Notes: generated by a model not told the origin, from the letters alone. Positions 1-11,541 are shown, counted from the stretch's first letter. The stretch: DNA of 64,000 bases from Hexactinellida sp. DTS-2022 (GCA_028753945.1 JAPNXP010000003.1:1860001-1924000); one strand, 5' to 3'. Program-made: numbers and translations.

Positions 1-176
1 TAACGTATGATGGCATTATACGTTCACCTAACGTATAATGGCACCATATATACGTTATACGTTACGTATAATGCATCTATGCTATTTCTACTTTCTATTT
101 TATGTTTTAATTGTGCTCTAGAATTTTTTAATATTTCATGTCTTCCATGATCAAACCTTTGATTTCACTTGTTTAG

Positions 177-473
177 ATGGATATCTTGGGGTTTAGTGAG
201 CCTATTCCTGAAGATCAAAAATACAGACAACTCAACGTAACTATTTTATCCGCTAGCCTAAAGGATTTAGGCTATCTCATTAAATCTGGTCCCTTTGTTG
301 AAATACGTTATGACAGTGTTTCGAGTGCTCGTAAGACTGACTTTGCAAAAAAGTCTCTAAATCCTTTTTGGGATGAAGATTTTTCTATCCTGGTGAAATT
401 TAATAGTGTTCTGGAATTTCGTTTGTGCAATCTTCATTTTGTAAAACCTATCAATGTTATTGGTACTGCAAAG
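177..473 (+). CDS. C2-domain exon of a NEDD4-family (ITCH/WWP-like) HECT ubiquitin ligase
   Basis: This 99-codon exon reads as a C2 domain. A short leader is followed by the strand QLNVTILSASLK, then GPFVEI, the NPFWDEDFS turn and LEFRLCNLHF...GTAK. That order and spacing match the N-terminal C2 domain of ITCH/WWP1/WWP2-type E3 ligases, which targets the enzyme to membranes. The exon starts directly after a pyrimidine-rich AG (175-176), with an in-frame TAG just before the ATG, so the ATG is either the initiator or the first codon of an internal exon. It ends AAG|GTTGGG (donor at 474), phase 0. The last C2 strands are missing and should lie on a downstream exon that I did not find. Copine-type or other C2 proteins are the alternative. 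Family knowledge supports the class; the exact orthologue is inference. Confidence 0.72.
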
Positions 474-663
474 GTTGGGCATGTCTAATTATTGATTATT
501 AATTTTTATTATATGTTATTGTTAATTCTTGGAGATAGTGTAGTTTTAATCCTTCTAAGATCTACATTTCTTTGTTGGCGTTTGAAAATTACCGTATTCG
601 CGAATGATTACTCTATCCGGTCTCGCTTTCGCTTTTACCATTGTAAACAACAGCTATAAATAA
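474..663. other. Intron start with no recognised feature
   Basis: AT-rich sequence directly after the C2 exon donor. I see no coding potential or repeat here. Confidence 0.5.
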
Positions 664-686
664 TCTATATTATTAAATCTCGATTG

Positions 687-714
687 TTGTGTGTGTGTGT
701 GTGTGTGTGTGTGT
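687..714. repeat. (GT)n microsatellite in the element 5' end
   Basis: A run of about 14 GT units, followed by TTTG repeats. The related copy at 8035 has only a short GTGTGTTTG, so this copy expanded. Confidence 0.9.
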
Positions 715-2684
715 TTGTTTGTTTGTCCGGATTGTAATAAAGTGATGGTGGAATAGAAACCGCAATTAATATTGGGATATAAACTAACTTTCAAATGTTA
801 TAATTGGTAAACAAATGTTATAATAGGTAAACAAGTATGCTGAACACGAATTTCCCATTTATAAATTTATAATATGAATATTTGTTGTTGTTGTTGTTTA
901 CACAAAATAGGTAAACAAATTAATGAAATTCAAACTCAACCTAGAAGTTAGCTTTCAACGGGTATTATAGGTAAACAAGTATACTGAACACGAATTTCTC
1001 ATTTATAAATTTATAATATTAATATTTGTTGTTGTTGTTTATGTTGCAGGCCAAATGCGTTTCCAGGCGAAACGCGTTTCGCCTAGGCCAAACGCGTTTC
1101 CATTTTAATATAATCCTCATGGGTGTCTATTATTAGATATTGAAATCACTATATGCTATTTATCGTTGATGTGGTAATTAGAGGCTATTATTAAGCAGTT
1201 AATTAAGATCATCCAAGCTCTTCCTTTTCATTCATACACGTATTTAATTATTATTCATTTATACGAATTAACCTAACCTTAGTTATAGTATAGTATTTTA
1301 TTATTATTATTCATTATTAATTAAGGATCAATACAATTTACACAAATTCTAATACTGAGTACTGTGAGTAGCGAATTTTTATATCTAAGTGGCCGATTTT
1401 GTGATTAGTATCTTATGTGACTTATTAACTTATTAATTTTCCAAGTTTGGTTGGTTGCTTGTTATGCTAAGTAAATGTTTGGGGCAATTGGGGCTGTCGA
1501 CATTTCAAAAGTGGCCTGCATATTCCTACCATGTTCCACTTGTGGCACAGGTGGCACAAATTTAAAGTGACTAAGTTAAAAACTAATTGTAGGAATATTT
1601 ATTGTAAGGTGTCTCCTCAAGTAATTTCTTTGTCAACAGTATGACATTTAATGTGTGTACAACAGTGGCGTAGCCAGGGAGGGGCCAGACGGGGCCAGGC
1701 CCCGGTTAGCGCGGCTGAGGCTTGGGGCCCGACCGGCTCAGGATTTCAACCCAGGGACCCTGCTGAAATACATAGTCAGGGCCTGCTGCAAAGGCGCATC
1801 TAGGACAAGGATGGGGAGCAAACATATTCTTCGTCGATACCGTTACTTTACTGTCCTATTATTGTTCAAACCAAATACTCTCGTTCAAAATCTAATTACT
1901 CTCATACTTTCTCGAGCTTTTCTTTTCAAAAGTGTGCAACCTCTATTATCCGAACTATGTACAGTGCCCTACCAAAAGTATTCGTACGCCGCCGATAAAT
2001 TCTGAATTTTAATTATAGATTTGCTGTCGAATTAAATCATACAATTAGCTAAAGGCTCGCACAAGGGTGGGGTTGGTTAACCGATGAGGCTACGGTTACA
2101 ATTCGATTTCTCGCCACGGTTAACTGGTTAACCGCCCATCCTACTCAATACTATAAATCCTTTATAAATTTTGATTATACTACAGAATAAGACTCAGCTC
2201 AGGCTCAGCTGTATATAGTATAACCGCATAAGTATAATAACTGATACATTTCGTGCTTTAGGTAAATTTAAATCAATGTTTTCTAAGAAAATTTATAAGT
2301 GGTGATGAGAAATAGATTTTGGACTACATATTCTGATAAAATTCAAAAAGATTTAATACTTTATACATTAATTTTCCAATAACTCTGCTGATATTCAACA
2401 GACCGGCTAACTGGTTAATAAAATCTCTAACCGTTAACCGAATCCAGCCTTGCCTGCAGGAGCAGGTGCGGCAGGTGTGGCCTTGACCGCAACAATATTT
2501 TAGAAAGCCGCATCAATATTCGGGTACCATTTTGAGTCAAACTGAGATCAATAACTCGACGTCACTTCGCCGCACCAATAATAATTTCCTTGCTATGAGC
2601 CTGTATGAGATTGTGCTTAATAATGGAAGGAAATTAATGTATCTAGAACAATGCACACTATCTACGAGAATTGTTGAGATTAGT

Positions 2685-2762
2685 ACCACAGAACAACCGT
2701 GAAGCGGTTGTTCTGTGGAAATTAGAGGTGTCGAAGCGACCGAGCAAGCGTTGTACGCTAGT
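2685..2762 (+). mobile_element. Helitron-type 3' terminus with hairpins
   Basis: A perfect 14-bp stem (CCACAGAACAACCG with its complement, loop TGAAG) is followed by GAAGCGACCGAGCAAGCG and CGCTAGT. The same hairpin-plus-CTAGT layout recurs at 28034 and 31470, and in mirrored form at 60699. The matching 5' end was not located. Confidence 0.5.
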
Positions 2763-2815
2763 ATTATATAATATTATAGTTAAAAATACTTTGTTGTATG
2801 GGATGCCGTATCCCC

Positions 2816-2816
<1 letters not shown>

Positions 2817-2847
<31 letters not shown>
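2817..2847. repeat. (ATT)n microsatellite
   Basis: About ten uninterrupted ATT units just after a Helitron-type terminus. Confidence 0.9.
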
Positions 2848-2850
<3 letters not shown>

Positions 2851-3384
2851 ATTGTGTGACTAGTAGCAGCAAGAACAATAATGCCCTGGTTTTTCACATA
2901 AACTCTGTGAAAGATTTTACGGGACAAGCCCACTCTAGATCGCTCGCTACGCTCGCTGGGATAAAATTTTGACCCCCTAGATTTTCTTCTGGATTCGCAT
3001 GGGTGAGTGCCCCATGTGTGTGCCCAGGTTGACCTCAAGGTCTGGCTACGCCACTGGTGTACTATGAGACCTATCTAATAGTTGTGTTCTGGATACACAA
3101 CTAACGCAACCATGATTCAAAGCGGATCATCGCCCTGTGTAGCAGCCCAGATTATACCCCCCACCAGAATATACCCGGTGTATAACTAGCCTAGCGGCGG
3201 TCCTAGCCTAGTTTGTACCCCGGGGGTTAAACTGGGCTAGCCCAGAATATTCCTCCTGTCTTCGTTTATAATAGCATGTGCAAAATATAGATTGATTGGT
3301 GTAATCTATGATAGCATTATGTTGTATAAGTTACGGACTGTCTCATAAATAGGAAACCGCCTCAGAGTTCGTTTCAGTCGACAA

Positions 3385-3895
3385 TATATATTTGATTTAA
3401 GTCTTAAGATCGATATTAAGTCTTAAGGTCGATCTTAGTTAAGATCGATCTTAAGACCGAACTTAGAGCTATTCACTAAGAATTAAGTTCGGTCTTAAGA
3501 TCGATCTTAAGACCGAACTTAAAAATAACGTTAAGGTAAATATGATTAGAATACAGCATTATCCTAATTAAATACAAAACTAATGTATAATTTAGTTATT
3601 GTTTATTTATTATTGATCTAGTAAAAATATATAATTCTATATTTTTATTTTTGAGCGCAATTAATGTCAAATTATTAGGAACAAAGAAGAAATATTTTAA
3701 GTTTATTTGAAGTCTAATATCAATCAAGGTAGATTAAATGTTCGATAGATCATAGAAGTACGTTTGAACAACGTTTATGAAGTAATTAGTTAAAATCGAA
3801 TCAAATACAATACTTAAGACACCTCTCTAAGTTGCTTAAGTTCGGTCTTAAGTTCGAACTTAAATCTTAGTGAATACCGATCTTAGTGAATACTA
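3385..3895. repeat. Palindrome cluster with TTAAG/GATC motifs
   Basis: Repeated palindromes such as TTAAGATCGATCTTAAG and TTAAGTTCGAACTTAA occur at both sides (3395-3525 and 3825-3890), with TTCACTAAGA at 3475 and its complement TCTTAGTGAA near 3865. It looks like a small inverted-repeat element with arrays of the same motif in its ends, similar in design to the element at 15248-15855. No clean TSD was seen. Confidence 0.5.
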
Positions 3896-6045
3896 CCGCT
3901 GACTGTACTTGTTTACCTTATTTAACTTTTGGAAGTTAGTTATATCTCCAATATAAATTCGGTTTCTATTCTCCTAACGTTTTAATACAATGCGAATAAC
4001 AAACACAGATGTCCTCCCGACAGCAATTATCCCATATCCTAACAGCTGACACATTATAAGGGTGTTATCCAGGCGTGCTGGGCGCGCCTAAAAGAGCGTA
4101 ATTTGGCAGGATTTTTATCTAGGCGTACAAAATCGATTCTAGGCCTACAATATCGAGAGTTATGCCATCTCTCTAAGTCCATTTTCCGTGGCATTTTTGA
4201 TGGAGGAAAAACATAGTTACTAAACTATTAGTTGTCAGTATGTAATAGTAATGCTACATAAGTCAAACAAGTCACATCGGCCACTTAGATATAAAAATTC
4301 GCTACTCACAGTACTCAGTATTAGAATTTGTGTAAATTGTATTGATCCTTAATTAATAATGAATAATAATAATAAAATACTATACTATAACTAAGGTTAG
4401 GTTAATTCGTATAAATGAATAATAATTAAATACGTGTATGAATGAAAAGGAAGAGCTCGGATGATCTTAATTAACTGCTTAATAATAGCCTCTAATTACC
4501 ACATCAACGATAAATAGCATATAGTGATTTCAATATCTAATAATAGACACCCATGAGGATTATATTAAAATGGAAACGCGTTTGGCCTAGGCGAAACGCG
4601 TTTGGCGTCTTTTCTCAGGCGAAACGCGTTTGGCCTAGGCGAAACGCGTTTCGCCTGGAAACGCATTTGGCCTGCAACATTTACACAAAATAGGTAAACA
4701 AATTAATGAAATTCAAAATCAACATAGAAGTTAGCTTTCAACGGGTATTATAGGTAAACAAGTATGCTGAACACGAATTTCGCATTTATAAATTTATAAT
4801 ATTAATATTTGTTGTTGTTGTTTACACAAAATAGGTAAACAAATTAATGAAATTCAAAATCAACCTAGAAGTTAGCTTTCAACGGGTATTATAGGTAAAC
4901 AAGTATGCTGAACACGAATTTCGCATTTATAAATTTCTAATATTAATATTTGTTGTTGTTGTTTACACAAAATAGGTAAACAAATTAATTAAAATTCAAA
5001 ATCAACCTAGAAGTTAGCTTCCAACGGGTATTATAGGTAAACAAGTATGCCGAACACGAATTTCGCATTTATAAATTTATAATATGAATATTTGTTGTTG
5101 TTGTTGACACAAAATAGGTAAACAAATTTATGATTCAAAATCAACCTAGAAGTTAGCTTTCAACGGGTATTATAGGTAAACAATTATGCTGAACACGAAT
5201 TTCGCATTTATAAATTTATAATATGAATATTTGTTGTTGTTGACACAAATAAGTAAACAAATTAATGAAAATTCAAAATTAACCTAGAAGTTTGCTCTCT
5301 ACGGGTATTATAGGTAAACAATTATGCTGAACACGAATTTCGCATTTATAAATTTATAATATGAATATTTGTTGTTGTTGTTTACACAAAATAGGTAAAC
5401 AAATTAATGAAAATTCAAAATCAACCTAGAAGTTAGCTTTCAACGGGTATTATAAGTAAACAAGTGTGCTGAACACGAATTTCGCATTTATAAAATTCTA
5501 ATATGAGTATTTGTTGTTGTTGTTGTTGTTGTTGTTTACACAAATAGGTAAAAAAATTAATGAAAATTCAAAATCATAACGTGTGAGGAGTAAGTTAACT
5601 TGAGGTGCGTAGTACCGATCTGTCGCAAAGCGACCGAGACCGAAGGGCTCGTCAAAATAGAAATTTATATATGCCAATTACCAATTTCATTATCAGCATA
5701 GTTGTTTCCCCTATAGTAGCCGTTGGAAGCTTCCCTCTAGGTTCATTTTGAATTTAATTAGTTTCTTACAAATTTTTATAAACAACAATGACAACGACGA
5801 TGAATTTTCATCGAAATTTCTAATGCGAAATTCGTTTTCAGCACACTTGTTTACCTATATCAGGCGTCGGCAACCTTATGAGCCTGCGGGCCAGATTGAG
5901 TAATTTACTCGGTTTGTCGGGCCAAGCGATTTACTATCCTTTAGTCTTAATAGTTATTTTCCATTGTAGAATTGTTAATTATGAGTAAATATGCATTGAC
6001 TTATCTTAATAATGTTACCACATTATTATTTATAAAAATATTGTA

Positions 6046-6481
6046 CTTCCTCGCTCAGGGTTTTTTTTAAGGTTGAGACCTTGGTGTAACTCAACACTGC
6101 AGCAGCTGCGGCCGACCCGAATCGTGGTGTAACTTCCCAAAATCTTGGTGGCAAAATGCCACCAAGAAGACCCTTAAAAAAACCCTGCCCTCGCTAATCC
6201 GAACCTCGTTAGTCCAAACAACGGATCCAAACTATTTTTCTTGTAAATTTGGAAAAAAAAATTGAATATTACATTGGAATTATGAAAAAAAATTCTTAGA
6301 TAATTATTTAGGTATTACTATGTTAATGTTTAGTTTAGACGTGTTTTGTTCGGTTTATCATTGTCTCATTTTATAGAGGCCTATATACCTCGTATTACTT
6401 CACTAATCCGTACGAATTGACAAATCGGAACATAATTTTTTGAATCAGAACACCTTTGTTCCGATTAGCGAGGGTGCACTG
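6046..6481. mobile_element. pogo/Tigger-like non-autonomous element (TA target)
   Basis: The left end reads TA then CTTCCTCGCTAATCCGAAC once the nested insertion is removed. The right end is the complement of CAGTGCACCCTCGCTAATCG, followed by TA. CTCGCTAATCCGAAC-type ends with TA duplication are characteristic of pogo/Tc1-like elements. A relative lies at 12654-12949. Confidence 0.65.
6056..6187. mobile_element. 132-bp hAT-type MITE
   Basis: TIRs are CAGGGTTTTTTTTAAGG and CCTTAAAAAAACCCTG. The 8-bp flanks are TCCTCGCT (6048-6055) and CCCTCGCT (6188-6195). A relative without a clear TSD lies at 44172-44362. It is the innermost level of a three-deep nest. Confidence 0.8.
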
Positions 6482-6838
6482 TATTTGGATTTCATTTAAA
6501 TGACCGAAACGGAGGTCACGATGAGCTTGTTTATAGAGAGCAGCTGCCCGGAAAATTTCGTTTCGCGGGACAGATCTGGCCCGCGGGCCCGGGGTTGACG
6601 ACCCTTGACCTATATGAATGTTTGAATGTTTGTCTCTCTCCAATATTTATACTGGTTTAGTTCCCTATCACTTATAATACAAACCTGACAAACAACCGAA
6701 CAAACAAATTAGATATTTTTAAACATTAAATTCGTAATTAGCATACTTCTTTACATATTATAACATTAGAAACTAGCCCCTAGGTTCATTCAAATTGTCA
6801 TTAAATTATTTCCCTGCAAAGACAACATCACTTAGATT

Positions 6839-6885
6839 AGTTATACTGTGCCGACTATACTATAGTATAGTGGCCCGGTTCTACT
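6839..6885. repeat. Dispersed motif around a TATACTATAGTATA palindrome
   Basis: TGTGCCGACTATACTATAG then TATAGTGGCCCGG. Related copies lie at 25018-25060 (same orientation), 42457-42490 and 42533-42571 (opposite). It may be the end of one transposon family. Which one is not resolved. Confidence 0.5.
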
Positions 6886-7127
6886 CTCACTGACTTGGTA
6901 TATTATCATTATTGGTCAGTATCCTCTCCACAGATGAGAGTTTCATTAACTAAGAGCCCAAAATTCAGGATAGGTGTCTTATGGGTTACAGATGTGAACC
7001 TGGGGTCACGATTTTAGTATCATATTTTTCGACATTTTTTATGCATTCGAAAGTGAATTGAATTCTGCTCCTTTTCACTTTGAACGAATTTTCAAATTGG
7101 GCTTAGTTTGTGCCACAATTGGGTTGC

Positions 7128-7345
7128 ATATTTCCTTTGTTTACTAACGCTTCAGTTCATTTGAACGTGTTAAATCTAATTCTATTGTTTCAGCTTGTGA
7201 TAATTATAAAGATTGTGAGATCGAGTAGGCTTCTATTTTCCAATTGAAAACTAAGATTATGTATTCCATAAAAACGACAGATTATGCGAGTATATTTCCT
7301 TCTGCAAGAATGCTTTTGCACTTTTAATATCCTGACGTATTAATT
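7128..7345. repeat. Dispersed non-coding repeat, shared with 27440, 43270 and 60510
   Basis: Blocks such as GAGATCGAGTAGGCTTCTAT, AACGACAGATTA and ATTTCCTTCTGCA recur in the same order near 27440-27560 and 43270-43470, with a fainter copy near 60510-60600. No ORF is present. Confidence 0.6.
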
Positions 7346-8111
7346 CAAATTCATTTACTCTGTATTAGACATATTTTAGAGATGGTTCAAAATAGTTTAT
7401 AGGTTGATAACTTATCGAGTGTGTTGATTTCAAATATGTATTCAAATTCATTGTAATTACTATTTATGACAAATTTAATTAGTTGAAGACTTGAAGTTGG
7501 TATTGAATTATTAATTCATAAAATAATATATTATACTAATTAGCTATATTTCATTAATCTCAGATTGATACTAGATATAAATTGGGGAGGGGATACGTAG
7601 GCACTATTAGTCTATTAATATACATGGACATGGTGCAGTCTAAGTGCAATTTTAGTTCAAGCGTACTTGGACTAGTCTAACTACACTTGAACTAGTGTAG
7701 TTAGTCTAAGTTGAATTGGACTAGTCCAAGTGTGAATAGAATTTGACTTCTTACAATTGGTAGCTAAAATTAGCTCGAGGTCATTATATATTTGAATATT
7801 TAAGAATTTTGGGGTCCTAAATTAGTTGGAGAAGTGTGTCACATGATAGATTGATAGTAGGGCAAAACTGGGGTTTAATTAACATTAAAAAATATATAAT
7901 CCGGGAAAAGTCTTTGAAAACTCAAAAAATAAACTCCTAAAACAGCCAAATGAATCAGCATTTAATTTCAAAAAGAACAACATCACACATTTATTGGTAG
8001 TAGCCTTTATATCAATATTATTAAATCTCGATTGTTGTGTGTTTGTTTTACCGGATTGTATTAAAGTGATGGGAGAATAGAAACCGCATTTCTATATGAG
8101 ATATAAACTAA

Positions 8112-8794
8112 GGCCATATAAAATAAATAACTTGTTTATCATCCCCGCCCGTCCCAAATTTTACTCCCCGTCCGGATATATTTTATTAATATCTCATGAA
8201 CATAATAGTACAAAATATTAGCTATAAACCAGGGGCGTCAGAAGGGGGGGGCACAGGGGGGCACGTGCCCCCCTCAAAAATCTCGGTGCCCCCCCCCCAC
8301 GGTGCCCCCCTCATCTGTGCATCCCCTTGCCTGTGCCCCCTTCCCCTGTCCAAATAGATGAAATAACAACACCAATGATACACATGAGTTCAAATGTCAT
8401 GATACCACTGCTCTTATCCGAAGTGAAACTATCAAAAAAGACATAAAATCACGTTGGGTTTTATACTACTAAGAATTAGCTTTTTGTCTGTGCCCCCTCT
8501 AAATTCAGATTGCCCCCTCCCCAATTTTACGCTTCCGACGCCCCTGCTATAAACTTGTGTAAAATACTCATAATGTATCAATTTTAATAAGTCTTGTATT
8601 TTGGAGCATTATTTAATAATTTAACATTGTTATGTGATTTTATAATAAAATAATATAATAATATTTGTTGTTTGGCATAGGTTAATGTTACTATTTGAAT
8701 ATCAATGGAATAAAAATAAAAATAAAATCCCATCCGCCGTCCGTATTTTCTGAAAAAATCCGGATGATAAACAATTAATTAATTTTACCTGGTC
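8112..8794. mobile_element. PIF/Harbinger-like MITE, copy 1 (TSD TAA)
   Basis: TIRs are GGCCATATAAAATAAATAAC and the complement of GTTTATCATCC...GGTC. The flanks are TAA at 8109-8111 and 8795-8797. The undisturbed related sequence near 783 reads ATAAACTAACTTTCAAATG, proving that one TAA was duplicated. A 3-bp TWA duplication is the PIF/Harbinger signature. The hAT element 8230-8546 is nested in it. Confidence 0.8.
8230..8546. mobile_element. hAT MITE nested in the Harbinger-like element
   Basis: Ends are CAGGGGCGTCAGAAGG and CTTCCGACGCCCCTG, with CTATAAAC exactly duplicated at 8222-8229 and 8547-8554. The related Harbinger-like copy at 47288-47645 (opposite strand) has the uninterrupted site TAGCTATAAACTTGTG. 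G- and C-runs fill the interior. Confidence 0.9.
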
Positions 8795-9232
8795 TAACTT
8801 TCAAATGTTATAATAGGTAAACAAGTATGCTGATTTAGACTTTCGCATTTAGAAATTTCAAATATGAATAATTATTGTTGTTGTTTGCCAAAAATAGGTA
8901 AACAAATTAATGAAAATTAAAAATCAACCTAGAAGTTTCCTTTAAACGGGATTATAGGTAAACAAGTATGCTGAACACGAATTTCGCATTTACATTTTCT
9001 AATATGAATATTTATTGTCGTTGTTGTTGTTGACAAAAGAGGTAAATAAAATTAAAAGTTAATATTTATTGTCTATTGAAAAATGCGAGACCGCGTAGCG
9101 GTTCAACTATCCATTGCACAGCAACGGATAGTTTTAGAGAATATTTCGCTAATATTTTATTAAATCATGTCCAAAGAATAAATACTAAATAAATAACTAA
9201 CTATTCTTATCGCTATTCAATTCCTAAGTTAA

Positions 9233-9620
9233 TTACTTATAGTTTATTTTGACATGCTCGTCCTTTATGACATTTCGAATGACAATGTTTTTGAGATCTT
9301 CGACAAGGGCACCTGGAGTTTTTCCAACTTTGCAGTTACAATATTGAGTTGAGAAGAGTGAAGCGTTTCGCTTTGCACTGCATTGAGATATTGTGTTTGC
9401 AGGTACTTCATCTATTCGTAATATATTCTTTGGGCAGACTTCAAATTGATTCCTTGTATAAAGAGATTCTTTTGTCCCTTGTTTGGTCGATATAGTGTAC
9501 AAATCTTCTTGTTAATCCGAAATGATACCTAACAAATTATTGCTACCTAATGTTGTCATGATATCTGGCGATGAGATTGGCATTGAGACACTGTCTCCAA
9601 TATCGGCAGGGGGTAGGGAT
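9233..9620 (-). pseudogene. Ginger/KRBA2-type C-terminal block
   Basis: Read on the minus strand it gives DIGDSVSMPI, a gap, DLYTISTKQGT, LYTRNQFEVC and NILRIDEVPANTIS, then a Cys-containing YCNCK. This motif order (GDxVxxP, then LYxIGTKxG, then LYxRNQFE) is the conserved C-terminal part of KRBA2-like integrase proteins. One in-frame stop lies upstream of DLYTIS. The frame continues upstream on the other side of the hAT element 9614-14629, whose target site interrupts the codons for P-A-D-I-G. Confidence 0.6.
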
Positions 9621-11541
9621 CGACCGGGATAAGATTTCATGCCGGGATTGTCAGATTTTTGCCGGGATTCCCGGAATGCAGGGGGATTCGGCTTTGAACA
9701 AATTAGGCCTATGAGTGAATTCGGCCTACGAGTGATTTCGGCCTGAAAATGGGTGAATTCGGCCTTAAGAAATTGGTGAATTCAGCCTTCTTGGAATGAA
9801 AAAAGGTGAAAAGGATCGCTTTCTAATTGACTATAAGTATTATGGATACTGGAGAAAAGAATTAGCCTTCTAATTGACTTGTATAAATTATAGTAAAGAA
9901 TCTCCTTACAAAGTGTGATAAGGATTAATTTGAAATGTACGCTTTTCTAATTGTGATCTATGGATCAGGGATAAAAGCAGGCCCTTTTAAGTGTGAAGGT
10001 ATGAATTATAGTGAAAAGAATGATAAAAAGCTCTCTGATTAGTATCTTGAAAGGGAAAAAGGTGAAAAGAATCCCTTTCTAATTGACTATTATGGATACT
10101 GAAGAAAAGGATTATAATTTTTCTGACAATTAAAATAACTGTAAATCTGTTTGAAAATACCGTAGGCCGAATTCACTCACAAGCCGAGTTAGCCTAAATA
10201 CTGTAGGCCGAATTCACCTAGGCCGAATTCACTGGTAGCTCGAATCGCCCGGTTACCGATTCCCGGCTTGCCGGGATTTTGTCGGGAATAGTACATAAAC
10301 TTACGTAATACACAATTATGTACTTGTATAGTAGTAGGGAAATTCCATGTCAAGTCGACCAGTCATTTCACCACTATCAATCGATTTGACTGTAAATTGC
10401 TGTGTAACAAGCTACAAGCAAGTCTATACTTTCCTCAAAATTTTAGACTAATCGGTTGAGTGGTTTTTGATTTATGAAGTCAGAAATTTTCAATTTTTTG
10501 TTGATTATACAAACATTTTTCAAAATGTTGAAGCACCATCTCACTTCAAACTCGTATAACTTTTGATATAATTATCCAATTCTTTTAAAAATTGCTATAC
10601 TTATGTTTTTATATATGGAGAATTCAAATCAGATGGATATATTAAGTTATCAGTTGTTTTTATTAGTGAAAATTAGAACTGAAACCAATACCGGAAGTAG
10701 AACCGGAACCATGACGTAGCAAAAATGTATATCTTCGGATCTCTTTTATTTTTTGGTAATTTATTCTATGTAGTCTTAAGTCATTGTGTAGAAAATTTCA
10801 TTATGGTTTCCATATCTTCCCATTGAGTTATTCACATTTTTGTCCTCTAACGCTATTTATGTGATAGTACAACTTATTAATGTTCTTTATAAAAATCGAA
10901 TACCGGCTAGAACCTTACTCTATTTTTATCATATTGATAAATATTTCATATTTAAATAATTATTATCACCAGTGTATTATACAGCCATTTGTAAATACGC
11001 TCCTAATCCTGGTCTGATGCAATTTCATACGCCTAAATCACAAATTATTGTTACCGTATAGGAGAGGATTCCAAATTTTCGCGCTCCTAAATTCCAATTT
11101 TCCAAAAATCATACTCCAAAAGGAGCGTCTCGCGCTCCTGGGTAATTCCTTGATTATCACTCATTCCAACACCATTATACAATTGATATACGTATGTATC
11201 AGAAATTTGTGGTTTGTGGTATGTTTGACCTCCGATACACTACCATGTAAATTATAATGCATTAGTATTGTTGCTATGTTTAATAAGAATGCAATTTATT
11301 AAACTATTGAGCTGTGAAGTTAATATTACAGCATAAAAGTTGTGAAACTTGATTATTATCTATTCATTCTATTTATTTGCATCACTTCGAATCTGAATTT
11401 TGAAATCAATTTTTTTTGTTCCCTCTCACTGAAAATTAACTTGTGATGACATTGGAGGTACAGTAAAAAGAGTTACCGCCCGAGCAAGTTTACAGCGACA
11501 AAAGAAGATAATATATATAACTTATTCAAATGTTTAATATA

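Larger units (their letters stand above)
1663..3056. mobile_element. hAT non-autonomous element, 1.4 kb
   Basis: TIRs are CAGTGGCGTAGCCAG and its complement CTGGCTACGCCACTG. The 8-bp flanks are GTGTACAA (1655-1662) and GTGTACTA (3057-3064), one mismatch. An 8-bp TSD and CAGTGGCG-type ends are hAT hallmarks. Short open frames inside do not resemble hAT transposase. It contains a Helitron-type 3' end near 2685-2762 and an ATT-repeat run. Confidence 0.8.
1042..4679. mobile_element. 3.6-kb long-TIR DNA transposon, TSD TTTA
   Basis: Termini are perfect inverted repeats starting TGTTGCAGGCCAAATGCG. The arms run about 355 bp on the left (to ~1397) and 400 bp on the right (from ~4276). The flanks are TTTA at 1038-1041 and 4680-4683. 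The undisturbed array unit reads ...GTTGTTTACACAAAATAGG, which confirms the empty site and a 4-bp duplication. The outer TIR carries CG-rich units (GGCGAAACGCGTTT, GGCCTAGG), with one extra unit in the right arm. No transposase was recognised; the interior is a nested hAT element plus non-coding DNA. The superfamily is not assigned. Confidence 0.85.
800..5585. repeat. ~140-bp tandem array, about 8 units, split by an insertion
   Basis: Units share AGGTAAACAAGTATGCTGAA, CACGAATTTC, a TTG trinucleotide run and CAACGGGTATTATAGG. The CACGAATTTC landmark recurs near 846, 990, 4773, 4913, 5053, 5196, 5331 and 5473, a spacing of about 140 bp once the 1042-4679 insertion is removed. Units differ at a few positions and in TTG-run length. 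A shorter, more diverged set lies at 8800-9060 in the second copy. Confidence 0.85.
664..5656 (+). mobile_element. Helitron/HINE-like non-autonomous element, copy 1 (interrupted)
   Basis: The left end is TCTATATTATTAAATCTCG followed by a GT/TTTG run. A near-identical start (TCAATATTATTAAATC) recurs at 8012. Inside is a ~140-bp tandem array. The right end around 5620-5656 carries a degenerate hairpin (CGACCGAG...GGGCTCG) like the Helitron-type hairpins ending in CTAGT elsewhere in the window. A 5' TC, internal tandem repeats, a 3' hairpin and no target duplication are the known layout of Helitron/Helentron-associated (HINE) elements. No Rep or helicase is present. The 3.6-kb inverted-repeat element at 1042-4679 is inserted in the array. 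The exact 3' boundary is inferred. Confidence 0.45.
5861..6607. mobile_element. hAT non-autonomous element with perfect 8-bp TSD
   Basis: Ends are CAGGCGTCGGCAACC and the complement of GGTTGACGACCCTTG. Flanks are ACCTATAT at 5853-5860 and again at 6608-6615, identical. Subterminal GCGGGCCAGAT and ATCTGGCCCGCGGG blocks are typical of this widespread hAT type. It hosts a pogo-like element, which hosts another hAT element. Confidence 0.88.
8012..9136 (+). mobile_element. Helitron/HINE-like element, copy 2
   Basis: It starts TCAATATTATTAAATC like the copy at 664 and shares the CCGGATTGTA...AAAGTGATGG...GAATAGAAACCGCA block. After a nested Harbinger-type element come about two diverged units of the 140-bp repeat. 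Near 9090-9125 are hairpins (ACCGCGTAGCGGT; AACTATCC...GGATAGTT). The right boundary is approximate. Confidence 0.45.

Noticed and set aside
4680-5585. CRISPR-like repeat array
   Set aside because: Units are directly adjacent ~140-bp tandem repeats without unique spacers, in a eukaryotic context.
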